The notes beneath the pieces were generated by a model. The model was not told the DNA's origin, made no database searches, and saw only the letters and a list, made by a program, of their open reading frames with translations. Made by a program: the position numbers and the translations under genes. DNA of 64,000 nucleotides, from the NCBI GenBank assembly GCA_963771435.1, contig CAVYTF010000022.1:62001-126000 (forward strand). The letters are read 5' to 3'. Source of the stretch: CAVYTF01 sp963771435 (GTDB lineage: Bacteria; Bacteroidota; Bacteroidia; Chitinophagales; Chitinophagaceae). Within the stretch, counting starts at the first letter, position 1. Every line of letters starts with the position of its first letter. Positions 25,413 to 32,952 of this stretch are shown here, one piece after another.

Positions 25413-27332
25413 TCACGATAACTTCTTCAAGCATTTCCCCAGGTCAACGCCTTTTTTTAATACGTCGGCAAACAGGTCGCCCGTTTTTTCAAGGCGCGCG
25501 TGTATGTTTTGCATGGTAAACTGCGATGGGTGCAGCCCTTTTTTCACCTCCTTCCACTCCAGCGGCGTGCTAACGGTAGCGCCCGGTTTTGGCCTCAGGC
25601 TGTAGGCGCAGGCGAGCGTTTGCCCCCTGCGGTTTTGCAGGTAATCAATGTAAATTTTCCGGTCGCTGCGTTTGGAGAGTGAGCGTGTGAGGGTAGTGGT
25701 GTCGGGCAACTGTTCGTTGGCAAGGGTGGCGATGATGTGCGCGAAATCTTTTACCTGTTCAAAAGGATATTTATCGCCCATGGGCACGTACACATGCAGG
25801 CCGGTGGCGCCGGAGGTTTTGCAATAGCAGGGGGCGCCCGCTTTGTCCAGCACGCTTTTCACCACGATGGCGGTTTCTATCACCTCGTCGAACGTGTTTT
25901 TATCCGAAGGGTCAATGTCAATGACCATGTACGTGGGGTTTTCAATTTTTACGGAAGTGGAGAACCAGGGGTTCATCTCGATGCAGCCGAGGTTGGCGAT
26001 GTAAATGAGCGAAGCCGCATCGTTGCACATGATGTAGTGAATGGTTTTGTTGTTGGAGTCCGAATGAACATTTATTTTCTCCACCCATTCAGGGGCGCTT
26101 GCACCGGCGTCTTTCTGGAAAAAGCCATCGTCGGTAATGCCGTTGGGGTTTCGTTTCAGCGAGAGGGGGCGGTTTTTAAGATAGGGTAGAATGTAAGGCG
26201 CAATGGTTTTGTAATATTCTATCATGTCGCCTTTGGTATATTTTTCTTCCGGCCAGAATATCTTGGAAACATTGCTCAGCGGCACGGTGCGGTTGCCTAT
26301 CACCACTTCATTTTCTGTTTCCATTTTGGCAGCCTCTTTCAGTGTCTCTAACGGTTTAGGCTCTTCGTTTGTTTTTTTCACTTGTGTAGTTTTTTTGTCG
26401 TTTCGTAAACCCATATAAACAGGGTGGCGCAGCAGGCCATCTTTTGTTACTTCTGTAAAATGCAATTGGCAAACCAGCTTTGGTTTTATCCAGGTAACGG
26501 GCATGTTCACTTTCACCTTCTCTTTAAAAGGAGATTTATTGGTGATGAGCGGCTGCATTTTATCCCACAATTCCTTCAAACCTTTCTGGTCGAAGCCTGT
26601 GCCGGTATGGCCCATGTATTTTAATTCATTGCCGTCATATTGCCCCAGTACCAGCGCCCCAAAATATTTGCGGCTGTTGCGCGGTTCCGTGTAGCCAACA
26701 ATAATACCCTCGCGGGAATTTTGGTGTTTTATTTTCAACCATTCCTTACTTCTGGAACCGCAGAAATATTCGCTGTCAATTTTTTTGGCGATGATGCCTT
26801 CCAGATCTTTTTCCACCGCAAACTTAAACATACCGATGCCTGTTTCGGCAACATGGTCGCAGTAGCGTACCGACTCGTTTTTGTTTTGCTCCAGCAGGTC
26901 TTTCAGCAATTCTTTTCTTTGCAACAAGGGAAAATGGCGCACATCTTTTTTGTCGAGGAACAACAGGTCGAACACATAATAAACAAGGGGCAGGTTGGTA
27001 TTATCTTCATAATGTTGCAGCTTCTGAAAGCTTGGTTTGCCATTCTCATCCAGCAGAACTATCTCGCCGTCAAGCACTGCATTGTGCTTAATGTCTTTCA
27101 GTGCATCTGCAATAACTGGAAATTTTTCGCTGAAAGAAAGCCCGTTACGGGAGTATAATCTTGGTTTATCATTGATTTCTGCAATGGCGCGGTACCCATC
27201 CCACTTTATTTCAAATATCCATTGTTTATCGTCGAAAGCCTTATCGACCAAAGTCGCAAGCATGGGGGTATAATAATCTGTAAACTTTTGCGAAGCGGCG
27301 GGGAAGCGGATATTTATCCTGCGGGGAGTCAC
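25413..27332 (-). CDS. ligD: DNA ligase D, ligase and polymerase domains
   Basis: 639 residues from a GTG start that overlaps the preceding stop (GTGA). Residues 20-320 are an ATP-dependent ligase: KWDGYR with the nucleotidyl lysine near residue 43, LDGEIVLLD, EGIIAKK, and LKIKHQ, then the OB-fold. Residues 340-639 are the primase-like polymerase domain with VIDIDPSD (metal aspartates) and the SKRSDRKIYIDYLQN segment. Together with Ku it repairs double-strand breaks by end joining. The phosphoesterase domain usually at the N-terminus is encoded by the upstream gene; the two are separated only by a frame change at an A9 run (27342-27350). Confidence 0.95.
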   Translation of the reverse strand: MTPRRINIRFPAASQKFTDYYTPMLATLVDKAFDDKQWIFEIKWDGYRAIAEINDKPRLYSRNGLSFSEKFPVIADALKDIKHNAVLDGEIVLLDENGKPSFQKLQHYEDNTNLPLVYYVFDLLFLDKKDVRHFPLLQRKELLKDLLEQNKNESVRYCDHVAETGIGMFKFAVEKDLEGIIAKKIDSEYFCGSRSKEWLKIKHQNSREGIIVGYTEPRNSRKYFGALVLGQYDGNELKYMGHTGTGFDQKGLKELWDKMQPLITNKSPFKEKVKVNMPVTWIKPKLVCQLHFTEVTKDGLLRHPVYMGLRNDKKTTQVKKTNEEPKPLETLKEAAKMETENEVVIGNRTVPLSNVSKIFWPEEKYTKGDMIEYYKTIAPYILPYLKNRPLSLKRNPNGITDDGFFQKDAGASAPEWVEKINVHSDSNNKTIHYIMCNDAASLIYIANLGCIEMNPWFSTSVKIENPTYMVIDIDPSDKNTFDEVIETAIVVKSVLDKAGAPCYCKTSGATGLHVYVPMGDKYPFEQVKDFAHIIATLANEQLPDTTTLTRSLSKRSDRKIYIDYLQNRRGQTLACAYSLRPKPGATVSTPLEWKEVKKGLHPSQFTMQNIHARLEKTGDLFADVLKKGVDLGKCLKKLS

Positions 27333-27916
27333 TGCAGGTGCTTTTTTTTTAAACCGGCCTCTTTCACTTTTTCAGAAACAGTGTCTTCGCTGTTGTAAGG
27401 TTTATCTGTCGCGAATTCATCTTTGTGTTTTATCAAAAGCCAACTATTGTTTTTTGAACTGGTATCATTTTTTAAATGCACCAAAACGAATTCGCCTTTT
27501 AGTTTTTTTCCTTCCAGGGAAAATTTCATTTCTCCTTTGTGAAGGCCTGCGAGTGCTTGTTTTTCTGTGATGGGTTCGTGCTTTTCATTCACCGGAGTAA
27601 AGGAACCTTTGTCCCACACAATCACATTACCTGCGCCATAATTCCCTTCGGGGATATTGCCTTCAAAATGTATATAACTTACGGGATGGTCTTCCACCAT
27701 CATTGCCAATCTTTTATCTTTTGGATTAAGGGATGGCCCTTTGGGAACAGCCCAGCTTTTCAACACCCCATCCAGCTCCAGCCTGAAATCATAATGCAGG
27801 TGAGAGGCATGGTGGCGCTGCACTACAAAGCGAAAATCTTTGTTTATTTCTGCCTTCCCTTCGGGTTCGGAAGTGGCTTTAAAGTTTCTCTTTTGGTTAT
27901 ATTTCTCTAATGACAT
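27329..27916 (-). CDS. LigD 3'-phosphoesterase domain protein
   Basis: 195 residues from the ATG at 27916 (MSLEKYNQKRNF), the usual beginning of LigD proteins; an in-frame ATG 11 codons earlier would overlap the Ku gene. The sequence FVVQRHHASHLHYDFRLE carries the conserved histidines and Asp of the phosphoesterase domain, and WAVPKGPS, DHPVSYIHFEG and EGNYGAG follow. It trims 3' ends during end joining. The last codons pass through nine consecutive A before stopping. One more A (or two fewer) would join it to the ligase gene through a Lys-Ala-Pro linker, giving a standard 840-residue LigD. Confidence 0.92.
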   Translation of the reverse strand: MSLEKYNQKRNFKATSEPEGKAEINKDFRFVVQRHHASHLHYDFRLELDGVLKSWAVPKGPSLNPKDKRLAMMVEDHPVSYIHFEGNIPEGNYGAGNVIVWDKGSFTPVNEKHEPITEKQALAGLHKGEMKFSLEGKKLKGEFVLVHLKNDTSSKNNSWLLIKHKDEFATDKPYNSEDTVSEKVKEAGLKKKHLQ

Positions 27917-27917
27917 A

Positions 27918-28694
27918 TCAGGATGCTTTACGCTTGCTATTATTTCCAAGGCTTGCTTTTAACTGCGACATTAAATCGGTAGCTGTTGAATGCACCACAT
28001 GCATGTGCGGGGCAGCAGGCTTCTTGCCTTTGGCTTTAGCCTCAATGAGTTTCATTAATTCAGCAGAATAAGTGTCTTTGTATTTCGATATATCAAAGTC
28101 GCCGGTGAGTTTGTTTATGAGCTCAATAGCCATTTTCATTTCGGCGGGCTTGCTTGATGAAGTGGGGATATTCAGGCTATCGGTCTTTCTTATTTCTTCA
28201 TCAAACCTGATCCTGTTTACTACAAGCACATTGTCCATAGCCTTTATAATGCAGAGGCTTTCTTTGCTACGCATGACGAAGGTGCCAAGCCCGGCTTTAT
28301 TTGTTTTACCAAGGGCATCCCGTAGAAGGGCATAAGCCTTTACGCCTGATTTATCCGGTTCGAGGTAATAAGGCATTTCAAAATAAACGCTGTCAACATC
28401 AGTGACATTTATAAATTCAGCTATTTCTATGATCTTGCTTTTTTCAGGGCTGGCCTTGGCGAAATCCTCATCGGTAAGAACAACATAGCGCTCATCTATC
28501 TTGTAACCCTTTACTATATTGTCATACGCTACCTCCTTGCCTGTGTTCTCGTTCACCCTTTTGAACTTGATGTTTGCATGGTCTTTCTTATCGAGCATGT
28601 CAAGGTCAAGGTCGCTGGACTGGGTAGCGCTGTACATTTTTACGGGTATGTTTACAAGGCCAAAGCCAATGGCGCCTGTCCAGATCGCTTTCAT
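27918..28694 (-). CDS. ku: Ku protein, non-homologous end joining
   Basis: 258 residues, a typical bacterial Ku. MKAIWTGAIGFGLVNIPVKMYSAT is the standard N-terminus (quoted in part: FGLVNIPVKMYSA). The core has KGYKIDERYVVLTDEDF and PYYLEPDK near residue 110; the C-terminal tail is basic. Ku rings bind broken DNA ends and recruit LigD. It is the first gene of a ku - phosphoesterase - ligD unit; two bases separate it from the next start. Confidence 0.97.
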   Translation of the reverse strand: MKAIWTGAIGFGLVNIPVKMYSATQSSDLDLDMLDKKDHANIKFKRVNENTGKEVAYDNIVKGYKIDERYVVLTDEDFAKASPEKSKIIEIAEFINVTDVDSVYFEMPYYLEPDKSGVKAYALLRDALGKTNKAGLGTFVMRSKESLCIIKAMDNVLVVNRIRFDEEIRKTDSLNIPTSSSKPAEMKMAIELINKLTGDFDISKYKDTYSAELMKLIEAKAKGKKPAAPHMHVVHSTATDLMSQLKASLGNNSKRKAS

Positions 28695-28803
28695 TATGAT
28701 GGTTTTATTATGTTTTACTTAGAAATTCTGTGCCAGTAAAAGAAGGAATAAAGTTATTGTTATTATGGCAGAATGGAGGCAAAATAAGGTTGTTAATATA
28801 GTT

Positions 28804-28866
28804 GAGTGGGGGTGAGTGAACATTGAGTGGGAATTGAGTGGGCATTACATGGACATTACAAGGGAA
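28804..28866. repeat. 10/11-bp periodic repeat (GAGTGGGCATT type)
   Basis: Six consecutive words start at spacings of 10, 11, 11, 11 and 11 bases: GAGTGGG, GAGTGAACATT, GAGTGGGAATT, GAGTGGGCATT, ACATGGACATT, ACAAGGG. It is related to the complement of 14577-14626. A pair of words equals 21 bases, the period of the large arrays. Confidence 0.75.
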
Positions 28867-29065
28867 TAAAAGCGGGGTTTTTTGATGAATTTATTATAAA
28901 TAGACTTAAAGTGATATGAAAATTCCGGAAGTATTGGCAGAAGAGAGGTTTGGGATTGAAAAAAAGTTTAAGGTTTGAAAGAAATAAAAGATTTAAGGTT
29001 TTCTAAGGGAAGTTCTTAAACAGGCGGGGAGAGAAATGTGGATTTTGTGCAACAAAAATAAAAAA

Positions 29066-29087
29066 GGGGGATAATAAATTATCCCCC
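29066..29087 (-). terminator. Terminator after the His/Ala-rich gene
   Basis: Stem GGGGGATAAT / ATTATCCCCC with a 2-base loop; on the minus strand it is followed by six T and more T-rich sequence. It lies about 23 bases after the stop codon. Confidence 0.85.
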
Positions 29088-29110
29088 CTTACAACATAAA
29101 AACTGTGAGC

Positions 29111-29368
29111 TTAACTCTTTGAAGAAGACCTCATGCCCATGCCGTCGCCGTCCATATCTTCATCTTTCATGGTTCCGGATTTGTGAGCATGTTTTGTAGC
29201 GGCTTTTGCTGAATGTTCGGCAGCTTTAGTCTGATGACCATGGGCTGCCTGTCCGTGGCTAGCTGCCTTTTCATTGTTGCCCGCTGATGAATGTTTAGCG
29301 GCTTCGCGATGATGTTTTGCGGCTTCGTCGTTGTGACGAGCGGCTTCTTCATGATGTTTTGTAGGCAT
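29111..29368 (-). CDS. Small histidine/alanine-rich protein
   Basis: 85 residues with strong bias: about a quarter alanine, many histidines and lysines, no hydrophobic core. A loose period of seven to eight residues (HHEEAARHND, EAAKHHREAAKHS, KAAEHSAKAATKHA) predicts a continuous amphipathic helix with a His/Lys face. The tail is acidic then Met/Gly/Ser-rich (DEDMDGDGMGMRSSSKS). No named family recognised; it could bind metal or nucleic acid. A strong terminator directly follows, and codon use is consistent along the frame, which supports it as a gene. Confidence 0.8.
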   Translation of the reverse strand: MPTKHHEEAARHNDEAAKHHREAAKHSSAGNNEKAASHGQAAHGHQTKAAEHSAKAATKHAHKSGTMKDEDMDGDGMGMRSSSKS

Positions 29369-29684
29369 AATCGTTTGTTTTTAAATTAAATTAATAGTTC
29401 TATCTATTCAAAAGAAATGCCGAAAGGGAAAGGGGTATTGAAATAGAGCCCATTTGATAAAATATTATGAAAGAAGGATGGAAAGAAATGACAATTAAAA
29501 CTAAACAATAGAATATGTACACATAGAAACAATACAAAATGTACTTACTGAAATAAACCGCTATATTTGGTATTGGAACGATGCAGGAAAAGAGTTTGAG
29601 GGTCATTTATGAAATCAGGCTTTAGATAACAAACATGCGTCAATTAAGAGTTGGCTGCAATGCGTAAATTGACACACCACGAAA
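29369..29684. other. Intergenic region before the WG-repeat gene
   Basis: 316 bases, AT-rich. TATATTTG at 29562-29569 (plus strand) fits a -7 box, without a clear -33 partner. GTCAATT (29639-29645) and AATTGAC (29667-29673) form a short inverted repeat immediately before the WG gene. No coding frame is supported. Confidence 0.4.
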
Positions 29685-30374
29685 ATGAAAATGACATTCA
29701 TATTTGGACTTTTATTTCTTATTGCAATTGGATTTTTGATTTCTTGTAACACCAAACCAAAGGAGAAATCGATCAAAGAAACATTTGAAGAAATACTCAA
29801 TGACCCAAGAGTAAATTCAAAAGAAGTCGGTGAACGTGAGGAAATAAAATATTTTCAAGTAATTAAGAACGGCAAGACAGGTTTTCGTGACCTTGATGGC
29901 AACATTGTAATTGAACCAAAGTTTGACAATGCAGAAATGTTTTCAGAAGGTTATTCATCTGTTCAAGTAGGTAAAAAATATGGACTGATTGACGAGACAG
30001 GAAAATTTGTTTTACCATTACAATCATATGAATTTTTAGGTAGTGTTCATAACGGACTTGCAAGTTTTAGAACTAATGACATAGTAGGGTTTATAAATAT
30101 TAAAGGACAAGAAATAATCAAACCACAATTTGATTGGGTTGGCGACTTTTCAGAAGGACTTTGCGTAGTTCGTAACGACAACGGCAAAATTGGTTCAGGT
30201 AAATATGGTTACATAGATACGACAGGAAAAGTTGTTATTGATATTAAATTTCAATACGCAAACAACTTTGAAAATGGACAAGCAAAATTTGAACTGAATA
30301 ATCTTTGGGGTGCTATTGATAAAACAGGAAGAGTTGTAATTGAACCGACACATCAATACACAAGTGGTTGGTAA
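29685..30374 (+). CDS. WG-repeat lipoprotein
   Basis: 229 residues. The signal MKMTFIFGLLFLIAIGFLIS ends in a lipobox (LISC), so the protein is lipid-anchored. From about residue 55 it consists of WG-type beta repeats: GKTGFRDLDGNIVIEPKFDNA, KKYGLIDETGKFVLP, VGFINIKGQEIIKPQFDW, KYGYIDTTGKVVID and LWGAIDKTGRVVIEP (each quoted in part), four to five units of about 35 residues. WG proteins are usually periplasmic or surface binding modules; the ligand is unknown. The gene is AT-rich relative to the repair and topoisomerase genes on either side. Confidence 0.88.
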   Translation: MKMTFIFGLLFLIAIGFLISCNTKPKEKSIKETFEEILNDPRVNSKEVGEREEIKYFQVIKNGKTGFRDLDGNIVIEPKFDNAEMFSEGYSSVQVGKKYGLIDETGKFVLPLQSYEFLGSVHNGLASFRTNDIVGFINIKGQEIIKPQFDWVGDFSEGLCVVRNDNGKIGSGKYGYIDTTGKVVIDIKFQYANNFENGQAKFELNNLWGAIDKTGRVVIEPTHQYTSGW

Positions 30375-30627
30375 AACATTAGCAGCTTTCGGTAGACACA
30401 AAACGCCAGCAGGCAACATGGGGTTTGGCAATAGCAGGACGGTACGTTGTGAAATTCGGCTGTAGTCCGCTATTAGCTTCAGTTTCAGCAGACAAATAAC
30501 TATCAACTTTTGTAATTAACTTCAACAATATATTTTCAATCAGCAGTGGTTACGGGCAGACGGAATACTAATACCCAACCTGCATAAAGCCCTGCCGTTG
30601 TGTGTAATTTTAGGATTACCCTAAACT
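30375..30627. other. Composite intergenic segment between the WG and MBL genes
   Basis: No coding frame is supported. It contains segments that resemble sequences I associate with variable gene spacers in Bacteroidota (ACGCCAGCAGGCAACATGG near 30399, and AAGCCCTGCCGTTGTGTG near 30587). This recollection is uncertain. A single cassette recombination site with defined core sequences could not be identified. Confidence 0.3.
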
Positions 30628-31482
30628 TTGATACTTACTAAAATGATAATAAATTCTAGCTCAGGAAAAATCGAAATTATCCCTATCCAGACAGGAACGG
30701 TTGCAGTAAAACAAAAATTTAGAGATGGCAGGTTTAAAAGCTTTTTGAGCAAACCTGATTTTTTGTTCGACAAATTTTTTACAGAACAAATGCCTATTTG
30801 GGTTTGGGTCATAAAACATCCTGAAGGAATTTTTATTATTGATACCGGCGAAAATTCTAAAGTAAACGAAAGCAATTATTTTGACAAAGCCGACTTTCTT
30901 ACTAAATGGATTAATAAAACACAATTCAAATTTGAAGTACAGCCAAAACAAGAAATTGGAAACCAATTAAAAGAGTTGGGAATCACAAACTACAGAATAA
31001 AAAAAGTAGTCTTAACGCATCTTCATATCGACCATTTTGACGGATTACACGACTTTGAAGGCGTTGATATCATCATAAATAAATTTGAGTGGGAAAAGCC
31101 GAATTTTTCAATCCCCGCACTATTTCCAAAATGGTTTAAGCCAACACTTGTAACAACTGACAAGGCTATTATAGAGGCTTTCAATTCATTTCCATTAACG
31201 GAGAACAACGATTTATTTCTTATCCATACGCCAGGCCATACTTTGGGGCATTGTTCTATTTTGCTAAAGGGCACAGACATTTCCGTAATCTTTGCAGGTG
31301 ATGTTGTTTACAATCAGGAGCAAATGAAAAACAACGCTTTTGCCGGTGTAAGTCAAAATTTCAAAATGGCTGAGCAGACTTATGGCTTATTAAAAACTTT
31401 TATGCTAAAACAACCGACAATCTTTTTACCAAGCCACGACCAAAACTCTGAGAAAAGATTGATACAGTTAGAAACATACTAA
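30628..31482 (+). CDS. MBL-fold metallo-hydrolase
   Basis: 284 residues. The metallo-beta-lactamase signature THLHIDHFDG (HxHxDH) is near residue 132; further metal ligands are in HTPGHTLGHCS near residue 199, AGDVVY near residue 222, and SHD near the C-terminus. The layout resembles the lactonase-like branch (for example N-acyl-homoserine lactonases), but the substrate cannot be inferred. The start may be 30628 or the second ATG at 30643. AT-rich like the WG gene; a short in-frame peptide of 24 codons (31490-31564) after the stop is not supported as a gene. Confidence 0.88.
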   Translation: MILTKMIINSSSGKIEIIPIQTGTVAVKQKFRDGRFKSFLSKPDFLFDKFFTEQMPIWVWVIKHPEGIFIIDTGENSKVNESNYFDKADFLTKWINKTQFKFEVQPKQEIGNQLKELGITNYRIKKVVLTHLHIDHFDGLHDFEGVDIIINKFEWEKPNFSIPALFPKWFKPTLVTTDKAIIEAFNSFPLTENNDLFLIHTPGHTLGHCSILLKGTDISVIFAGDVVYNQEQMKNNAFAGVSQNFKMAEQTYGLLKTFMLKQPTIFLPSHDQNSEKRLIQLETY

Positions 31483-31618
31483 ACGATTATGAAAGTGTTT
31501 GATGCTTTAGGAGTGAAAGTGAATTTTAACGTTGAACTTAATGACAAAAAACTTGCTTACTGACAGATAAGACAAGGGGGAGCTAACATTGTATTGCAAA
31601 TATGGCTCGGGGACGGAA

Positions 31619-31640
31619 AAAACCCGGCTTTATGGGTTTT
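31619..31640 (+). terminator. Possible terminator after the MBL gene
   Basis: AAAACCC / GGGTTTT, 7-bp stem with an 8-base loop, followed by ATTGCTTCTTTT. The T-run is imperfect and the hairpin is 137 bases after the stop. Confidence 0.4.
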
Positions 31641-31751
31641 ATTGCTTCTTTTAGATAACATTTCTACCCAACAATTTTGCCCCTATGAGGCAATAAACAA
31701 CTCCGCCAACGGATCGGCATATTATTTTAATATCATCCTTAAAAATATTTT

Positions 31752-32834
31752 ATGGATATTGACTTGCCTGCCTTATCCCACAAACAGTTTTTAAAGATCG
31801 ACCATAATTATGAGAAGGCGGCGACGCTTGTGCATCTTGTGTATGTGCATGATAATGAAGAGGGTATTGTGCGCATAAAAGAAGGAGACAGCTTTTTGTA
31901 TGTGTACGGAAATAAGCCTTTTAAAAAAGAAGATGAGCTAAAGCGGATAAAAAAACTGGCGATACCGCCGGCGTGGACGAACGTGTGGATATGCCCCCTG
32001 GAAAACGGGCACATACAGGCAACTGGTTTGGACAAACGACAGAGAAAACAATACCGCTACCATGCTGTATGGAACCTGCTGCGCAATGAAACAAAGTTTC
32101 ACCACATGATTGAGTTTGGGAAAGCATTGCCACAGCTTCGTTTGAAACTTGAGGAAGATCTTGCACGTAAAGAATTAAACGAAGAAAAAGTGATAGCAAC
32201 GGTGATAAGCCTGATGGAAAGGACGTATATCCGTATAGGGAATAATGATTATGAAAAACTGTATGGCTCTTACGGGTTAACGACATTAAAAGATAAACAT
32301 GCTGTGATAAAAGGCGACCAGTTAACATTCTCGTTCAGGGGAAAAAAGGGGGTGCATCAGAACATTAGTTTGCGGAATAAAAAGCTGGCGAAGGCGGTGA
32401 AGGAATGCCGGGATATACCGGGGAAGGAACTGTTTCAGTATTATGACGCGGAGGGGAAGCACCGGCCTGTTGACTCGGGGATGGTGAATAATTATATAAA
32501 GCAGGCTACGAACGGGGAGTTTAGCGCGAAGGATTTCAGGACATGGGCGGGGACGCTTCATGCGCTGCAATCGTTCCGTTCGTTGGGTGAGGCCTTGAGC
32601 GACGCGGAAACGAAGAAGAATGTTGTTATTGTGATGGATGAGGTGAGCAAGAAACTTGGGAACACGAGGACGGTGTGCAAGAAATATTATGTGCATCCGG
32701 GGCTGGTGAAAATGTATGAAGAGAAAAGGCTGGCGAAATATTTTAAGGAGCTTGATAAACTGGAAAAGCCGGATAATATATCCGGGTTGACGAGTGAGGA
32801 GAATTTGCTGTTGAGGATATTGGAGCGGATGTAA
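31752..32834 (+). CDS. DNA topoisomerase IB (poxvirus-type)
   Basis: 360 residues. The N-terminal beta domain is followed by the catalytic domain: RTYIRIGN near residue 160, KGKK/GKKGVHQ, KDFRTWAGT near residue 258 with the catalytic Arg, and the active-site segment KLGNTRTVCKKYYVHP near residue 300 with the nucleophilic Tyr before VHP. The enzyme relaxes supercoils by a transient 3'-phosphotyrosyl bond. Length matches bacterial TopIB. The gene has no operon partner; the segment 32843-32880 after it carries a short dispersed repeat. Confidence 0.95.
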   Translation: MDIDLPALSHKQFLKIDHNYEKAATLVHLVYVHDNEEGIVRIKEGDSFLYVYGNKPFKKEDELKRIKKLAIPPAWTNVWICPLENGHIQATGLDKRQRKQYRYHAVWNLLRNETKFHHMIEFGKALPQLRLKLEEDLARKELNEEKVIATVISLMERTYIRIGNNDYEKLYGSYGLTTLKDKHAVIKGDQLTFSFRGKKGVHQNISLRNKKLAKAVKECRDIPGKELFQYYDAEGKHRPVDSGMVNNYIKQATNGEFSAKDFRTWAGTLHALQSFRSLGEALSDAETKKNVVIVMDEVSKKLGNTRTVCKKYYVHPGLVKMYEEKRLAKYFKELDKLEKPDNISGLTSEENLLLRILERM

Positions 32835-32842
32835 TTCTTTAC

Positions 32843-32880
32843 AAGGAGTTTCTCACTGATCTTACTGATCTACACGGAAG
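32843..32880. repeat. Short dispersed repeat (TCACTGATCTTACTGATC type)
   Basis: The words TCACTGATCTTACTGATCT and ACACGGA are related to 50278-50306 (CTCACGGATTTTACTGATCT, then ATGGA). Both follow the stop codon of a plus-strand gene, suggesting a repeat family found at gene ends. Confidence 0.55.
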
Positions 32881-32952
32881 TTTTAGGCTACCAAAAATAA
32901 TACTGTAAGTTTTGGATTTTTTGTATTTTGTGGGGAAATAGAACTATCTGCT

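Larger units (their letters stand above)
28695..29110. other. Intergenic region between ku and the His/Ala-rich gene
   Basis: About 416 bases. It contains the 10/11-bp repeat at 28804-28866 and the terminator at 29066-29087. A 20-codon frame at 28917-28979 (MKIPEVLAEERFG) is too short to support. The rest is AT-rich with AAGGTTT words. Confidence 0.5.

Noticed and set aside
31490..31564. 24-codon peptide after the MBL gene
   Set aside because: Too short, with no recognisable feature; may be a remnant of a domain but cannot be supported.
30375..31650. Integron cassette sites
   Set aside because: Pieces resemble spacer sequences between variable genes, but the paired core sites needed for attC were not found and no integrase is present; kept only as a low-confidence finding.
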